Origin: Spirosoma sp. SC4-14
GTDB lineage: Bacteria > Bacteroidota > Bacteroidia > Cytophagales > Spirosomataceae
NCBI RefSeq assembly: GCF_037201965.1
Contig: NZ_CP147518.1
Coordinates: 1,859,001-1,923,000 of the forward strand
Direction of reading: 5' to 3'
DNA length: 64,000 bases
The position numbers and the translations under genes were made by a program. Positions 34,567-43,498 of this stretch are shown piece after piece; position 1 is the stretch's first letter; every line of letters begins with the position of its first letter. The notes below the pieces were generated by a model. That model was given only the letters and a program-made list of their open reading frames with translations. It was not told the origin of the DNA and made no database searches.

Positions 34567-35763
34567 ATGATTAGATTTAAATCGTTTTTATCGCTGTGGC
34601 TGGTAGCGACTCTGCTCGTACTGGCCCCAATGGGTTGTAAGCAGAATGCGGTCGATGATTCTGTTACACCTGTTACCCGAGTACTTACCAATAGTTCATT
34701 AATTGGGGAATATACACCCGATCAGCTCCGTAGTCGGTTTACGGGATCAACCCAGTTGCTTCAGGTTTTCGTGCGGTATGGCATCAGTGTATACCGGCTC
34801 GAATACACCACAACCAATACCGACGGCAAGAGCATTACAGCATCGGGCGCGGTAATTATTCCCAACACAACAACTTCAGCATCGTTGTTGAGCATGCAGC
34901 ACGGCACCATTACGCAGGATGCCGATGCGCCGTCGAATTTTCAGTCGACAAGCGAGGTCTACACATTTGGGGCATTGTTCGGTTCGCAGGGATACATTAT
35001 TTCGGCACCGGATTATATTGGTTATGGTGCTTCAAAAGATATGCTGCATACCTATGAACAACGCAACGGGCTGGCAACGGCGTCGCTCGATATGCTGCGG
35101 GCCACCCGCGACTTTCTGAGCGATAAAGGCGTAAGCTGGAATAAAAAACTCTATATAGCAGGGTATTCGGAGGGGGGATATGCTACACTGGCATTGCAGA
35201 AAAAAATTGAGGAAGAAACCGGTTCCGAATTCAATCTGGTAGCATCGAGTTGCGGAGCTGGCGCTTACGATAAACCGGCGTTTATGAATCAGCTTATAAA
35301 CGAAACCACCAGCGGTGATCCGGCAACAAACCAGCTCTATTTGTGGGTGCTCCTCACCTACGATCGATTATATAGCCTCAATCATCCGATGGCTTATTAT
35401 TTTAAAGAACCTTATGCAACGCAGATTGCAGCGCAGGGAAAAGATGCCAGCATAAATGTTAGCCTGAATCAGACATTTACCGATAGCTTTAAGCAAGGTA
35501 TAAACGACGGAACAGACAAAGGTTTTCTGGCAGCCGTACAGGATAACGATATTCACGACTGGAAACCCCTTACGCCAACCCGGCTCTATCATGGCGATGC
35601 CGATAAAACGGTGTCGTTCCTTAATTCGCAGAATGCCTACGATGCCATGACAAAGCGTGGTGCAGCAAATGTTCAGCTTATTCCGATCAAAGGAGGAGAT
35701 CACTACACCTCGGTCATTCCGTTTATTTCTGGTACCTACGATTTCTTTAGCTCGTTGCAGTAG
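34567..35763 (+). CDS. Secreted alpha/beta-hydrolase lipoprotein (lipase/esterase-like)
   Basis: This 398-residue lipoprotein has signal peptide and lipobox APMGC (Cys24), then a linker and an alpha/beta-hydrolase fold. The nucleophile elbow is GYSEGGYA (Ser201). The acid is probably in YHGDADKTV and the histidine in KGGDHYTSV. The DYIGYGASKD segment shows the usual dynamic loop. It belongs with the secretory lipase-like hydrolases of Bacteroidota and should act at the outer membrane or periplasm on ester substrates. A long hairpin with a T run ends its message; the right arm of the hairpin lies inside the convergent peroxidase gene. Confidence 0.82.
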   Translation: MIRFKSFLSLWLVATLLVLAPMGCKQNAVDDSVTPVTRVLTNSSLIGEYTPDQLRSRFTGSTQLLQVFVRYGISVYRLEYTTTNTDGKSITASGAVIIPNTTTSASLLSMQHGTITQDADAPSNFQSTSEVYTFGALFGSQGYIISAPDYIGYGASKDMLHTYEQRNGLATASLDMLRATRDFLSDKGVSWNKKLYIAGYSEGGYATLALQKKIEEETGSEFNLVASSCGAGAYDKPAFMNQLINETTSGDPATNQLYLWVLLTYDRLYSLNHPMAYYFKEPYATQIAAQGKDASINVSLNQTFTDSFKQGINDGTDKGFLAAVQDNDIHDWKPLTPTRLYHGDADKTVSFLNSQNAYDAMTKRGAANVQLIPIKGGDHYTSVIPFISGTYDFFSSLQ

Positions 35764-35784
35764 CCACAACCTCTTTTGTTGTCC

Positions 35785-35852
35785 AACGGGCGCTGGTTGC
35801 TTTTATGAAGACCGTTACAGTGTCTTCATAAAAGCAACCAGCGCCCGTTTTT
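35785..35852 (+). terminator. 28-bp perfect hairpin and T run, shared with the peroxidase gene end
   Basis: Arms at 35785-35812 and 35822-35849 are perfectly complementary over 28 bases with a 9-base loop, and T bases follow at 35848-35852. The right arm is the last coding stretch of the convergent peroxidase gene; the left arm is an inverted copy of it. It should be a very stable terminator for the hydrolase gene. Confidence 0.85.
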
Positions 35853-37611
35853 CTTTCGTTGTCAGGCTGAGTTTGTCGAAAGGAAGCGTTTGGTTCTCTA
35901 ACTGAAAGCCCAGGCCATTTCCTCCACCTTTATTATAGAATTCAACTACCTGCTCCAGCGTCTGGTAAACGCCATTGTGCATATACGGAGCCGTTTGGGC
36001 AACGCGCCGGATGGTGGGTGTTTTAAAGGCTTTCTGGTGAATGTCGATTTTGGTTATTTGATAGCGACCCGCATCGGCATCGGGTACCTGTTCGGCCAGG
36101 GTGGCGGGGGCACCCAGTACTTCGCTCTCTGTTTTGATGTAGGCGGGCGGAATGGTGCCATTATAGAGCGGAAAAAAATGACAGGTAGCGCATTTGCCCT
36201 TGCCCATAAAAATGTTAAAACCAGCTTTTTCTTCGTTCGTCAACATAACCCGTTCGCCACGCAGGTAGCGGTCGGAGCGGGCATTGAGACTTACCAGTGA
36301 GCGAACATAAGCCGCCAGTGCATTTTTTAGATTGGTTTCGGTCAACCCATCTGAGTAGGCTTTAGAAAACAACGTTCGATACGTAGAATCATGTTGCAGT
36401 TGTGCAACGGCTTTGGTCAGCGAGCCGCCCATCTCCTGTGCATTATGGACAACGTCCGCTATCTGGTCTTCCAGAAAAATAGACCGGGAATCCATAAACT
36501 GAAACGATTGAAACGCAGCATTGACAAGTGTGGGGGTGTTCCGACCAATTCGGGTTTTAGCATCGAGAGCTAATGGCGACGGTTCGCCATCTGTAAACGC
36601 CCGGTCGGGGTGGTGGCAACTGGCGCAGGTGCGCTGGCCATTGCCCGAAAGAATTGGATTGAAAAATAACATTCTCCCGAGTTCGGTATGGCTTACTGTT
36701 GGCTTTGGCAGGCCATAGGGCTGGAAAAACGTTGGATCGAATGCATTTGTGTCAGACAGGGTACGGGCCGACTGGCGTAACATCCGTTTGTCGGTTGCCA
36801 GCGGATAGCCAAGGGCTAATTGCGCATCCAGCAACTGGCGACTCAGTGGATAGGCATATTTTCTAATAAAGGTAAGCCGGTCGAAGCGGTCGAAGGATTG
36901 GGCTCGCAACGCACGAATCGTTTGGTGGATGGTTTGGTGGAGCTGCTTATTGAGGGCCGCGTCTGTATCCTGAATCGGAAAAAGCAGCAGGGTGTTATCG
37001 AGACTTTCGAGTGCCGCACTGGCCTCGGGTAATGAGTGCTGAACAATGGGCGAGTCGAAACCCGTAATTCCCAGCGTAATCAGGCGATCGACTTCCAGCC
37101 GCATGGCGTCAAAAATCTGCCCTTCGGTCATTTCGTTATAGCCAGCCACCCGACGCAATTGGCTGATGGTTGTTTGCATTCCGGCAATTTCGTGGAGCAA
37201 CTCGGAATGCTGGGCGCTATCGAGCGGAAAAATCAGTTCTTCAATAACCTGAAAACCGTGTGGCCGAAATACCGTAGCCACCCCATCGTCTACTTCGCCT
37301 TCGGGCAGGGGAGGGCCATTGAGTGCTTTGGCTGATCCCGAAAAATAGAACTCCGTCAGAAATTCGATCCGTTTGTAAGCCAGTCGTGCTGCTCGGAATC
37401 GATGCTGGACAATGGCTTCCGTAGGGTTGTGCTGCACCGCTAATTGCAGATGAGCAACGGTTGAATCGAGTTGTGCCAGGTTGGTCAGATACGCTGTCCT
37501 GACCGATTGTCGTGGCAACGAAGTTTTCTCTGGATACACAAAGCTCATGATCAGCGCGCCCGTAATCAGCAGGCAGCCCGTTACCGACAAACAACGTATC
37601 AATAAGTTCAT
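35815..37611 (-). CDS. Di-haem cytochrome-c peroxidase (CcpA/MauG-type) with extra N-terminal domain
   Basis: A 598-residue exported protein with two haem c sites, Cys329-x-x-Cys332-His333 (CASCHHPDRAF) and Cys474-x-x-Cys477-His478 (CATCHFFPLYNG), and the family segments IGRNTPTLVNAAF and FKTPTIRRVAQTAPYMHNG. It should reduce hydrogen peroxide in the periplasm. Typical bacterial peroxidases have about 350 residues; here roughly 290 residues precede the catalytic part. That N-terminal region is helical and resembles an imelysin-like domain (RFRAARLAYKRIEFL, FRPHGFQVIEELIFPLD), a motif-level impression only. A TACTTTTG promoter element lies 32 bases upstream. The final codons form one arm of the large hairpin. 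Confidence 0.88.
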   Translation of the reverse strand: MNLLIRCLSVTGCLLITGALIMSFVYPEKTSLPRQSVRTAYLTNLAQLDSTVAHLQLAVQHNPTEAIVQHRFRAARLAYKRIEFLTEFYFSGSAKALNGPPLPEGEVDDGVATVFRPHGFQVIEELIFPLDSAQHSELLHEIAGMQTTISQLRRVAGYNEMTEGQIFDAMRLEVDRLITLGITGFDSPIVQHSLPEASAALESLDNTLLLFPIQDTDAALNKQLHQTIHQTIRALRAQSFDRFDRLTFIRKYAYPLSRQLLDAQLALGYPLATDKRMLRQSARTLSDTNAFDPTFFQPYGLPKPTVSHTELGRMLFFNPILSGNGQRTCASCHHPDRAFTDGEPSPLALDAKTRIGRNTPTLVNAAFQSFQFMDSRSIFLEDQIADVVHNAQEMGGSLTKAVAQLQHDSTYRTLFSKAYSDGLTETNLKNALAAYVRSLVSLNARSDRYLRGERVMLTNEEKAGFNIFMGKGKCATCHFFPLYNGTIPPAYIKTESEVLGAPATLAEQVPDADAGRYQITKIDIHQKAFKTPTIRRVAQTAPYMHNGVYQTLEQVVEFYNKGGGNGLGFQLENQTLPFDKLSLTTKEKRALVAFMKTL

Positions 37612-37642
37612 GAGGGGTGCTGCAAGAGCAGCTGGTTTCCCG

Positions 37643-37650
37643 CAAAAGTA
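37643..37650 (-). promoter_or_regulatory. Candidate -7 promoter element for the peroxidase gene
   Basis: On the minus strand TACTTTTG is an exact TAnnTTTG match about 32 bases before the ATG, giving a leader of about 26 nt. No clear TTG -33 partner is seen. Confidence 0.4.
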
Positions 37651-37855
37651 GTCAAAAGGGTTGCTTGTAAAGAATGGGTTGGCGATTTATCCGGACTTGA
37701 AAATGGCCACTAAGGCTATACTGAAATGACATATCCGGGCCTGGAATAAGCTTTTTTTAATACCTGTTAAAATAAACTTAAAAAAATAATTTTCCAGAGT
37801 AGTCTTTTCAAAGTGCCCCCCCGTACTATATGCGAACTGCCTAAACGATAGGCTG

Positions 37856-38080
37856 ATGGCAACTGAACGCAGCAGCTACTTAATTAATCAACTGATTAGC
37901 AACAACCTGTCGGAGGCAGAGCTAGACGAATTTTTGGCTGGCCTTCATCAGGACGATATGCTCAACGCTTATTCGGATCAACTGGAAATTTATTTCACCA
38001 AGCTCCTCAACCAACACGAACAGTCTATAATCCAATCAGAAACCGAAAACCATCCAGTTCTCAAGCAAAATCAGATTTAA
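37856..38080 (+). CDS. Small protein resembling an anti-sigma factor (FecR) N-terminus
   Basis: A 74-residue protein, SSYLINQLISNNLSEAELDEFL followed by LNAYSDQLEIYFTKLLNQ, that reads like the first helical segment of FecR-type anti-sigma factors but stops before any membrane helix or periplasmic domain. It lies 64 bases before the SusC gene, where a regulator often sits. It may be a truncated regulator, or an unrelated helical protein. The resemblance is based on pattern only, and no matching sigma factor gene is seen here. Confidence 0.4.
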   Translation: MATERSSYLINQLISNNLSEAELDEFLAGLHQDDMLNAYSDQLEIYFTKLLNQHEQSIIQSETENHPVLKQNQI

Positions 38081-38144
38081 ATACCTACTCACTACGATTA
38101 CCTGGTCGATTAAAAACTATTGAATCCCTCAAAATAAGTCACGC

Positions 38145-41100
38145 ATGAACACAAAGTCTACCTATTGCCCAATGCTGAGGCATCTGTTGGCAGTCACCTT
38201 GCTGGTGGGGTTATGCTCTACGTGCACGTTAGCCAAAGGCGGCAACGTGTTAACGTTTGCCCGAACAATTACCGGCACCGTTACGTTAGCGGCCGATGGA
38301 CAGCCTATTGCCGGTGCTAACGTTCTGATTAAAGGCACACAATCTGGCACCGTTACCGATAAACGGGGGGCTTATTCGATTACTGTGAACGACAACAACG
38401 CGGTACTGGTCTTTTCGTTTATTGGCCATAAAACGCAGGAAGTTCAGGTCGGAAATAAATCGGTGATCAATGTGTCGCTGGTTGAAAACAACGAAGTTCT
38501 GGGCGAAGTTGTCGTAACGGCTCTGGGTATCAAACGCGAAGCGCGGTCGCTGGGTTATGCTGTTGGCGAAGTGCAGGGAAAAGACATCAGCCGGGTGGCT
38601 CAGGAAAACGTGCTGAATTCACTGGCGGGTCGTGTGCCGGGCGTTCAGATCAACTCAACAGGCCCAACGGGCTCGTCGGTGAGTATGATTATTCGGGGCG
38701 CTAAATCGCTCAACACCGATAACCAACCGCTGTTTGTAGTTGATGGTGTGCCCATTGCCAATACACTGAATAACGTGAGCCAGGTTGGTAGCGACAACCG
38801 TGTCGATTATGGTAACGCCATTTCGGATATCAATCCCGAAGACATCGAAAACATCTCGATTCTGAAAGGCCCCAGCGCGGCTGCTCTCTATGGTTCGCGT
38901 GCTGCCAACGGCGTTGTGCTTATTACGACCAAAAGCGGATCTAAGTCGCAGAAAATGACCGTATCGGTATCATCGAACACGGTATTCGATCAGCCCTATA
39001 AGTACCTGAAAATGGGGCACCAGTTTGCTACGGGTGTGCTGCCTTTTACGCCCGACAACAACCCCTATCCGGGCGGGATTCTGCAAATCGACGAGAGTTC
39101 GGCGGGGGGCGTAGGACCTGAACTCGATAAAGGGTACAATGCCATTCAATGGAACAGTCCGACGGATGCTAGTGGTAATAAAGTTCCTTCGCCACTGGTT
39201 TCGCACCCCAACAATGTTCGCGATTTTGTTCGCACGGGCGTTACGAGCACCAATGGCGTGTCGATTTCGAATAACTCAGAGAAAGTTACGTATCGGGTTT
39301 CGTATTCGAATATGACCAACCGGGGTATTATTCCAAACTCCGATCTGTTCAAAAATACACTGGCTATCAGTTCGAACCTGCGAATCAACAATAAACTGAC
39401 ACTGAGCACGAACCTCGATTTTAGCCGCAACAATTCCAACAACCGGCCAGCGGGTGAGCGCGGAACAAACCCCTTGCAATGGGCCTATGCGGTAGGGTCG
39501 CACATCGACATCAACGACCTGCGCGACTACTGGGTGCCGGGTAAAGAGGGCTTGCAGCAAAAATCGCAGAGTATTGGCAACTACAACAACCCCTGGTTTC
39601 TGGCTTATGAAGTTAACAACAGCTTCGTGCGCGACCGGGTATTTGGGAACCTGAAAGCCGAGTGGCAACTTACGCCCGACATTAAACTGATGGGTCGCTA
39701 TTCGCTCGATACCTATAACGAGCAGCGCGAAACCAAAATCGCCAAGAGCTATACGGGCGAACCAAACGGTGCCTATGGATTGATCAACCTCAAACGCTAC
39801 GAGCGGAATGCCGATTTCCTGGCTACCTATACCAAGCGGTTCAACGATTTGGGGGTTGTGATTTCGGCCGGTGGTAATAACCGGTATTCGCAATCGAGCG
39901 ACATCAGCAACAGCAGTAAGAACGGTGCTGGATTGGTGATTCCAGGTTTGTATACCATCCAGAACATTGCTCCCAATAACCTGCAATACAGCAACTATCT
40001 GTATAAGAAGGCCATCTACAGCGTGTATGGAATGGCAAACTTCGATTATAAAGACATGATTTACCTCGACCTGACTGCTCGTAACGACTGGTCGAGTACG
40101 TTGCCTGTCGATAATCGCTCCTATTTCTATCCGTCGGCCTCGTTGAGCGTGCTACTGAACGAAATGTTCCATATCAGAAATGTGGATCTGTTTAAGGTGC
40201 GGGCGGGCGTTGCGCAGGTAGGTAACGATGCAAACCCCTACAGCCTGTATGCCACGCTGGGCGATGCAGGTGCCTGGAATGGCGTAACGCGTCTGAATAA
40301 ATCGAGTAGTATTCTGCTGCCGAACCTGAAGCCTGAAATTGCTACCTCATTTGAGGTCGGTATCGATTATAACATGTTCCATAATAAACTGCGGTTTTCG
40401 GGAACGTATTATACATCGGACAACCGCAACCAGATTCTACCAACGCAGATTCCGTCGTCGTCGGGTTTCACAACCAAAAACATCAATGCTGGTTTGCTCG
40501 AAAGCCGGGGTGTTGAATTGTCGCTTGGCGGAACGCTGATCGACAAAGGTGGTTTGCGCTGGGATCTGACAACGAATTTTACGAAGAACACCACCCGTAT
40601 CAAAGAACTGGCCGATGCCTTACCATACTACACGCTGTGGACCGATGCTAAGGGCGGTGCCTGGACTTATGTAGGCGATAAAGTTGGTGATATTTATGAT
40701 GCACAGATCATTACCGTTACCGATAAAAGTTCACCTTACTACGGTTATCCAATTCTGGACAACGACGGGTCGTGGCAGAGCAAAAGTGCAACAAATTCAA
40801 AAAACAAGATCGGCAACTTCAACCCGAACTTCATGCTGGGTGCGCAAAGCTCGGTGTCGTATAAAGGCTTTACGCTGAATTTCTCACTCGACTGGCGGTC
40901 GGGCGGGCAGTTTGTGTCGCAGACATACCGGTATATGGAGTCTGATCTGCGGTCGCAGCGTTTTCTGGATAATCTGATCAATCCGGGTGGCCGGACTGGC
41001 GATGAGCTGCGCAACTGGCTGGTTGCCAATCAGGATGAGTACATTAAAATTCACGGCAATTTCTTCCCGATTGTGGGTGGCCCAACGGCAGCCTACGGCG

Positions 41101-41555
41101 GCTATCCGTTTGAATTTGGGGGCAAAACCTATGCATATGGCGTATTTAACCCTGGTGTAATTGCGCAGTATGATTCGCAGGGGAACATCACGGGCTACAC
41201 CGAAAATCTGGGGGGTGCCGGTACGAAGATTATTCCATACGGCGACAACTATCCCTGGAGCTTCACGCGGGCGGCTACCTTCGATGCCGATTTCGTAAAA
41301 CTTCGTGAGGTATCGCTTGGATACGACATTCCGGCCAAATTTGTGAAGTCTATTGGCTTGCAGAGCGCCACATTCTCGGTCTACAGCCGGAATATCATTC
41401 TCTGGACAAAGGCTAAAATCAACGTCGATCCTGAAATGGCTTTTCAGCCACAGGCTAGCCCGCAAGCAGGAACCCAGTTCAAGCAGGGTATCGAGCGCTA
41501 CAACGTAATGCCCTGGGTTATTCCGGTCGGTTTCAAACTTGGTCTTACATTTTAA
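38145..41555 (+). CDS. susC: SusC/RagA-type TonB-linked outer-membrane protein
   Basis: The 1136-residue receptor has a signal peptide, a carboxypeptidase-regulatory-like domain (about 42-125), then the plug signature VVVTALGIKREARSLGYAV with VLNSLAGRVPGVQINS and SLNTDNQPLFVVDGVPI, and a large beta-barrel ending GFKLGLTF with a terminal aromatic. Length and order fit SusC/RagA. It should import an oligomer or glycan-type substrate across the outer membrane using TonB energy. It forms the usual pair with the SusD lipoprotein, whose ATG is 55 bases downstream beyond a hairpin. The substrate is not known; the following genes suggest lipid- or phosphodiester-containing ligands. Confidence 0.96.
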   Translation: MNTKSTYCPMLRHLLAVTLLVGLCSTCTLAKGGNVLTFARTITGTVTLAADGQPIAGANVLIKGTQSGTVTDKRGAYSITVNDNNAVLVFSFIGHKTQEVQVGNKSVINVSLVENNEVLGEVVVTALGIKREARSLGYAVGEVQGKDISRVAQENVLNSLAGRVPGVQINSTGPTGSSVSMIIRGAKSLNTDNQPLFVVDGVPIANTLNNVSQVGSDNRVDYGNAISDINPEDIENISILKGPSAAALYGSRAANGVVLITTKSGSKSQKMTVSVSSNTVFDQPYKYLKMGHQFATGVLPFTPDNNPYPGGILQIDESSAGGVGPELDKGYNAIQWNSPTDASGNKVPSPLVSHPNNVRDFVRTGVTSTNGVSISNNSEKVTYRVSYSNMTNRGIIPNSDLFKNTLAISSNLRINNKLTLSTNLDFSRNNSNNRPAGERGTNPLQWAYAVGSHIDINDLRDYWVPGKEGLQQKSQSIGNYNNPWFLAYEVNNSFVRDRVFGNLKAEWQLTPDIKLMGRYSLDTYNEQRETKIAKSYTGEPNGAYGLINLKRYERNADFLATYTKRFNDLGVVISAGGNNRYSQSSDISNSSKNGAGLVIPGLYTIQNIAPNNLQYSNYLYKKAIYSVYGMANFDYKDMIYLDLTARNDWSSTLPVDNRSYFYPSASLSVLLNEMFHIRNVDLFKVRAGVAQVGNDANPYSLYATLGDAGAWNGVTRLNKSSSILLPNLKPEIATSFEVGIDYNMFHNKLRFSGTYYTSDNRNQILPTQIPSSSGFTTKNINAGLLESRGVELSLGGTLIDKGGLRWDLTTNFTKNTTRIKELADALPYYTLWTDAKGGAWTYVGDKVGDIYDAQIITVTDKSSPYYGYPILDNDGSWQSKSATNSKNKIGNFNPNFMLGAQSSVSYKGFTLNFSLDWRSGGQFVSQTYRYMESDLRSQRFLDNLINPGGRTGDELRNWLVANQDEYIKIHGNFFPIVGGPTAAYGGYPFEFGGKTYAYGVFNPGVIAQYDSQGNITGYTENLGGAGTKIIPYGDNYPWSFTRAATFDADFVKLREVSLGYDIPAKFVKSIGLQSATFSVYSRNIILWTKAKINVDPEMAFQPQASPQAGTQFKQGIERYNVMPWVIPVGFKLGLTF

Positions 41556-41567
41556 ATAAGGGCATAG

Positions 41568-41588
41568 GGCGTGGGGTATCCCCACGCC
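41568..41588 (+). repeat. GC-rich hairpin between susC and susD
   Basis: A 9-bp stem (41568-41576 with 41580-41588) and 3-base loop lies between the two genes. There is no T run. It could stabilise the message end of susC or tune the ratio of SusC to SusD. Confidence 0.6.
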
Positions 41589-41609
41589 ATCTACAAAAAT
41601 CATTCAGCC

Positions 41610-43250
41610 ATGAACAATTTAGTTAAAAAGAGTACGGCCTTACTCGTTCTGGTATTCTCGTTCTTTTCCTGTAAAGACCTGTCAGAACTAAACATAAACC
41701 CGAACGGTATTGAACCCGATGTGGTGAATCCAAACCTGGTTCTACCTACGGTGCTTACCGAAACCGCTAAGGCATACGTAAACCTGGGCTTTCAGGATAT
41801 CGCGGGTGTGGTGCAACACACTCAGAAAGACGCCTGGTTTAGCGGCCATAACGACTACGATTGGGGTGGCGACCAAAGCTGGACGCCCTATTACGATCTG
41901 CTCCGCAACAACGATCTGCTCTATCAGCGGGCGGTGGCTCTGAATCTGGAGTATCATCAGGGCGTGGCGCTGGTGATGAAATCCATGATTTTTGGATTGA
42001 TCACCGACCTGTGGGGCGATGCACCTTATACCAATGCACTAAAAGGAGAATTGGGCGGTGCCGATTATATTACGCCAAAGTACGACGACCAGCAAACGAT
42101 TTATGCTGGTATTCTGGCCGATCTGGACAAAGCAGCAACCTTGCTGTCGAAGCCTAAAGCATCTTATTCGAGCATTGCCGAGAATACAGATTTTTATTAC
42201 AGTGGCGACCCTGCTAAATGGCAGAGAATGGCTAATTCGCTGAAGCTACGTTACCTGATGCGGATTTCGGCCAAGCAGCCCGATGTGGCCAAAGCCGGTA
42301 TCGAAAAAATTGTTGCCAATCCAACGCAATACCCAATTATCGACGATGCTTCTTACGATGCAACTATGGCGTATGTTGGTAATAATTCGGGCGATTCGTG
42401 GCCTTCGAATACGGTATTCGATATAAGTGGTAGCAACTACCGCCGGATTAAAATGTGCTCGACACTGGTGAAGCCAATGGAAGCAACCAGTGATCCGCGA
42501 CTGGCAATCTGGGCTAAAAAAGTTGAAATTCCACTGGCAGTCGATGCAACACTACCAACCGGGACGGATAAAATTGTGAATGGAGTTCGTTACCTATCGC
42601 CCGATAAAGTGGGTAGTACCGCTATCGATACCGACCCAAACTACGTAGGCTTGCCCCCGAGTGTATCGCAGCTACCGTCGGGCTATAACTTCAACCCAAC
42701 ACCGGGCCAAACCTCATACAACCCGCACGTTTCGTATCTGAACGAAATCTATACACAGGCCAAAGGTACATTGCTGAAAGCCCGGTTGATTTCGGCGGCC
42801 GAAGTACATTTTATTCTGGCCGAAGCGGCACTGAAAGGCTGGGCTGCCGGCGATGCCAAAACCCACTACGAAGCAGGGGTGAAAGCATCGCTGACCGCCT
42901 GGGGACTAACCAGCAGCTACACAGCTTTTATTGCGCAGAAAGGAGTGGCTTATGCAGGTACGCTGGAACAGATTATGGGCCAGAAATGGATTGCGAGCTG
43001 GACAGCCGCCACCGAAGCCTGGTTCGACTATCGCCGTACTGGCCTACCCGCATTGGCTCCCGGACCTGTTGCTAAACGGAAAGCCTTGCCGTTGCGATTC
43101 TATTACATGCGTGATGAATTGAACCTGAATAAAAGTAATTCGGGGGTAGCTATTGAAAAACTGGAAACCACCGCAAACTCACAATCCGACGGTAAAAACA
43201 GCGCCTGGTCGAAAGGGTGGCTGGTTCAGGGAACAGGTAAGCCCTGGTAG
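41610..43250 (+). CDS. susD: SusD/RagB-type outer-membrane lipoprotein (SusD-like 2 family)
   Basis: This 546-residue lipoprotein has the lipobox VFSFFSC (about residue 18) and the SusD-like-2 start (LSELNINPNGIEPDVVNPNL). Helical tetratricopeptide-type segments follow (VALVMKSMIFGLITDLWGDA, AEVHFILAEAALKGWAAGD) and the characteristic QKWIASWTAATEAWFDYRRT. It caps the SusC barrel at the cell surface and captures the substrate. The frame is open upstream by 13 codons, but the ATG at 41610 directly precedes the signal peptide. Co-transcription with susC is expected. Ligand unknown. Confidence 0.94.
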   Translation: MNNLVKKSTALLVLVFSFFSCKDLSELNINPNGIEPDVVNPNLVLPTVLTETAKAYVNLGFQDIAGVVQHTQKDAWFSGHNDYDWGGDQSWTPYYDLLRNNDLLYQRAVALNLEYHQGVALVMKSMIFGLITDLWGDAPYTNALKGELGGADYITPKYDDQQTIYAGILADLDKAATLLSKPKASYSSIAENTDFYYSGDPAKWQRMANSLKLRYLMRISAKQPDVAKAGIEKIVANPTQYPIIDDASYDATMAYVGNNSGDSWPSNTVFDISGSNYRRIKMCSTLVKPMEATSDPRLAIWAKKVEIPLAVDATLPTGTDKIVNGVRYLSPDKVGSTAIDTDPNYVGLPPSVSQLPSGYNFNPTPGQTSYNPHVSYLNEIYTQAKGTLLKARLISAAEVHFILAEAALKGWAAGDAKTHYEAGVKASLTAWGLTSSYTAFIAQKGVAYAGTLEQIMGQKWIASWTAATEAWFDYRRTGLPALAPGPVAKRKALPLRFYYMRDELNLNKSNSGVAIEKLETTANSQSDGKNSAWSKGWLVQGTGKPW

Positions 43251-43270
43251 TTGGAAAATAGGTATTCGGT

Positions 43271-43328
43271 ATTCGGTATACGGTGGCTGACGCCTGCTTT
43301 TACTTGCGTCAACTGCCATATACCGAAT
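43271..43328. repeat. Imperfect inverted repeat after susD
   Basis: Arms at 43271-43293 and 43306-43328 match at 19 of 23 positions, with the mismatches of G-T type, so an RNA hairpin would be strong. It lies 20 bases past the susD stop and may be its terminator or a dispersed repeat. Confidence 0.6.
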
Positions 43329-43349
43329 ATTTCAGTTTTTGGCAAAATT

Positions 43350-43432
43350 ATTTGTCCACAGAGACACAGAGATACAGAGGTATACAGCTTTAGTAGGCAT
43401 ATCGAAACCGCTCAATTGCTCTGTGGACAAAT
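43350..43432. repeat. CACAGAG-type intergenic repeat
   Basis: A 14-bp perfect inverted repeat (43350-43363 with 43419-43432) encloses GACACAGAGATACAGAGG, a short tandem-like motif. I have the impression this kind of CCACAGAGACACAGAG element is common in Bacteroidota gaps, from memory only. Confidence 0.55.
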
Positions 43433-43498
43433 AAACAAATCTGATTCTGCTTAATCAGTGATTAAGCAATGTTTGGTTTCTCGCTTAATAAGTCATGT

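Noticed and set aside
38970..39986. Minus-strand frames inside susC and susD
   Set aside because: They are antisense to strong SusC motifs and have no domain signal.
43350..43432. Possible CRISPR-like array from the CACAGAG repeats
   Set aside because: The repeats are only 6-8 bases long, irregular and without spacers of constant length.
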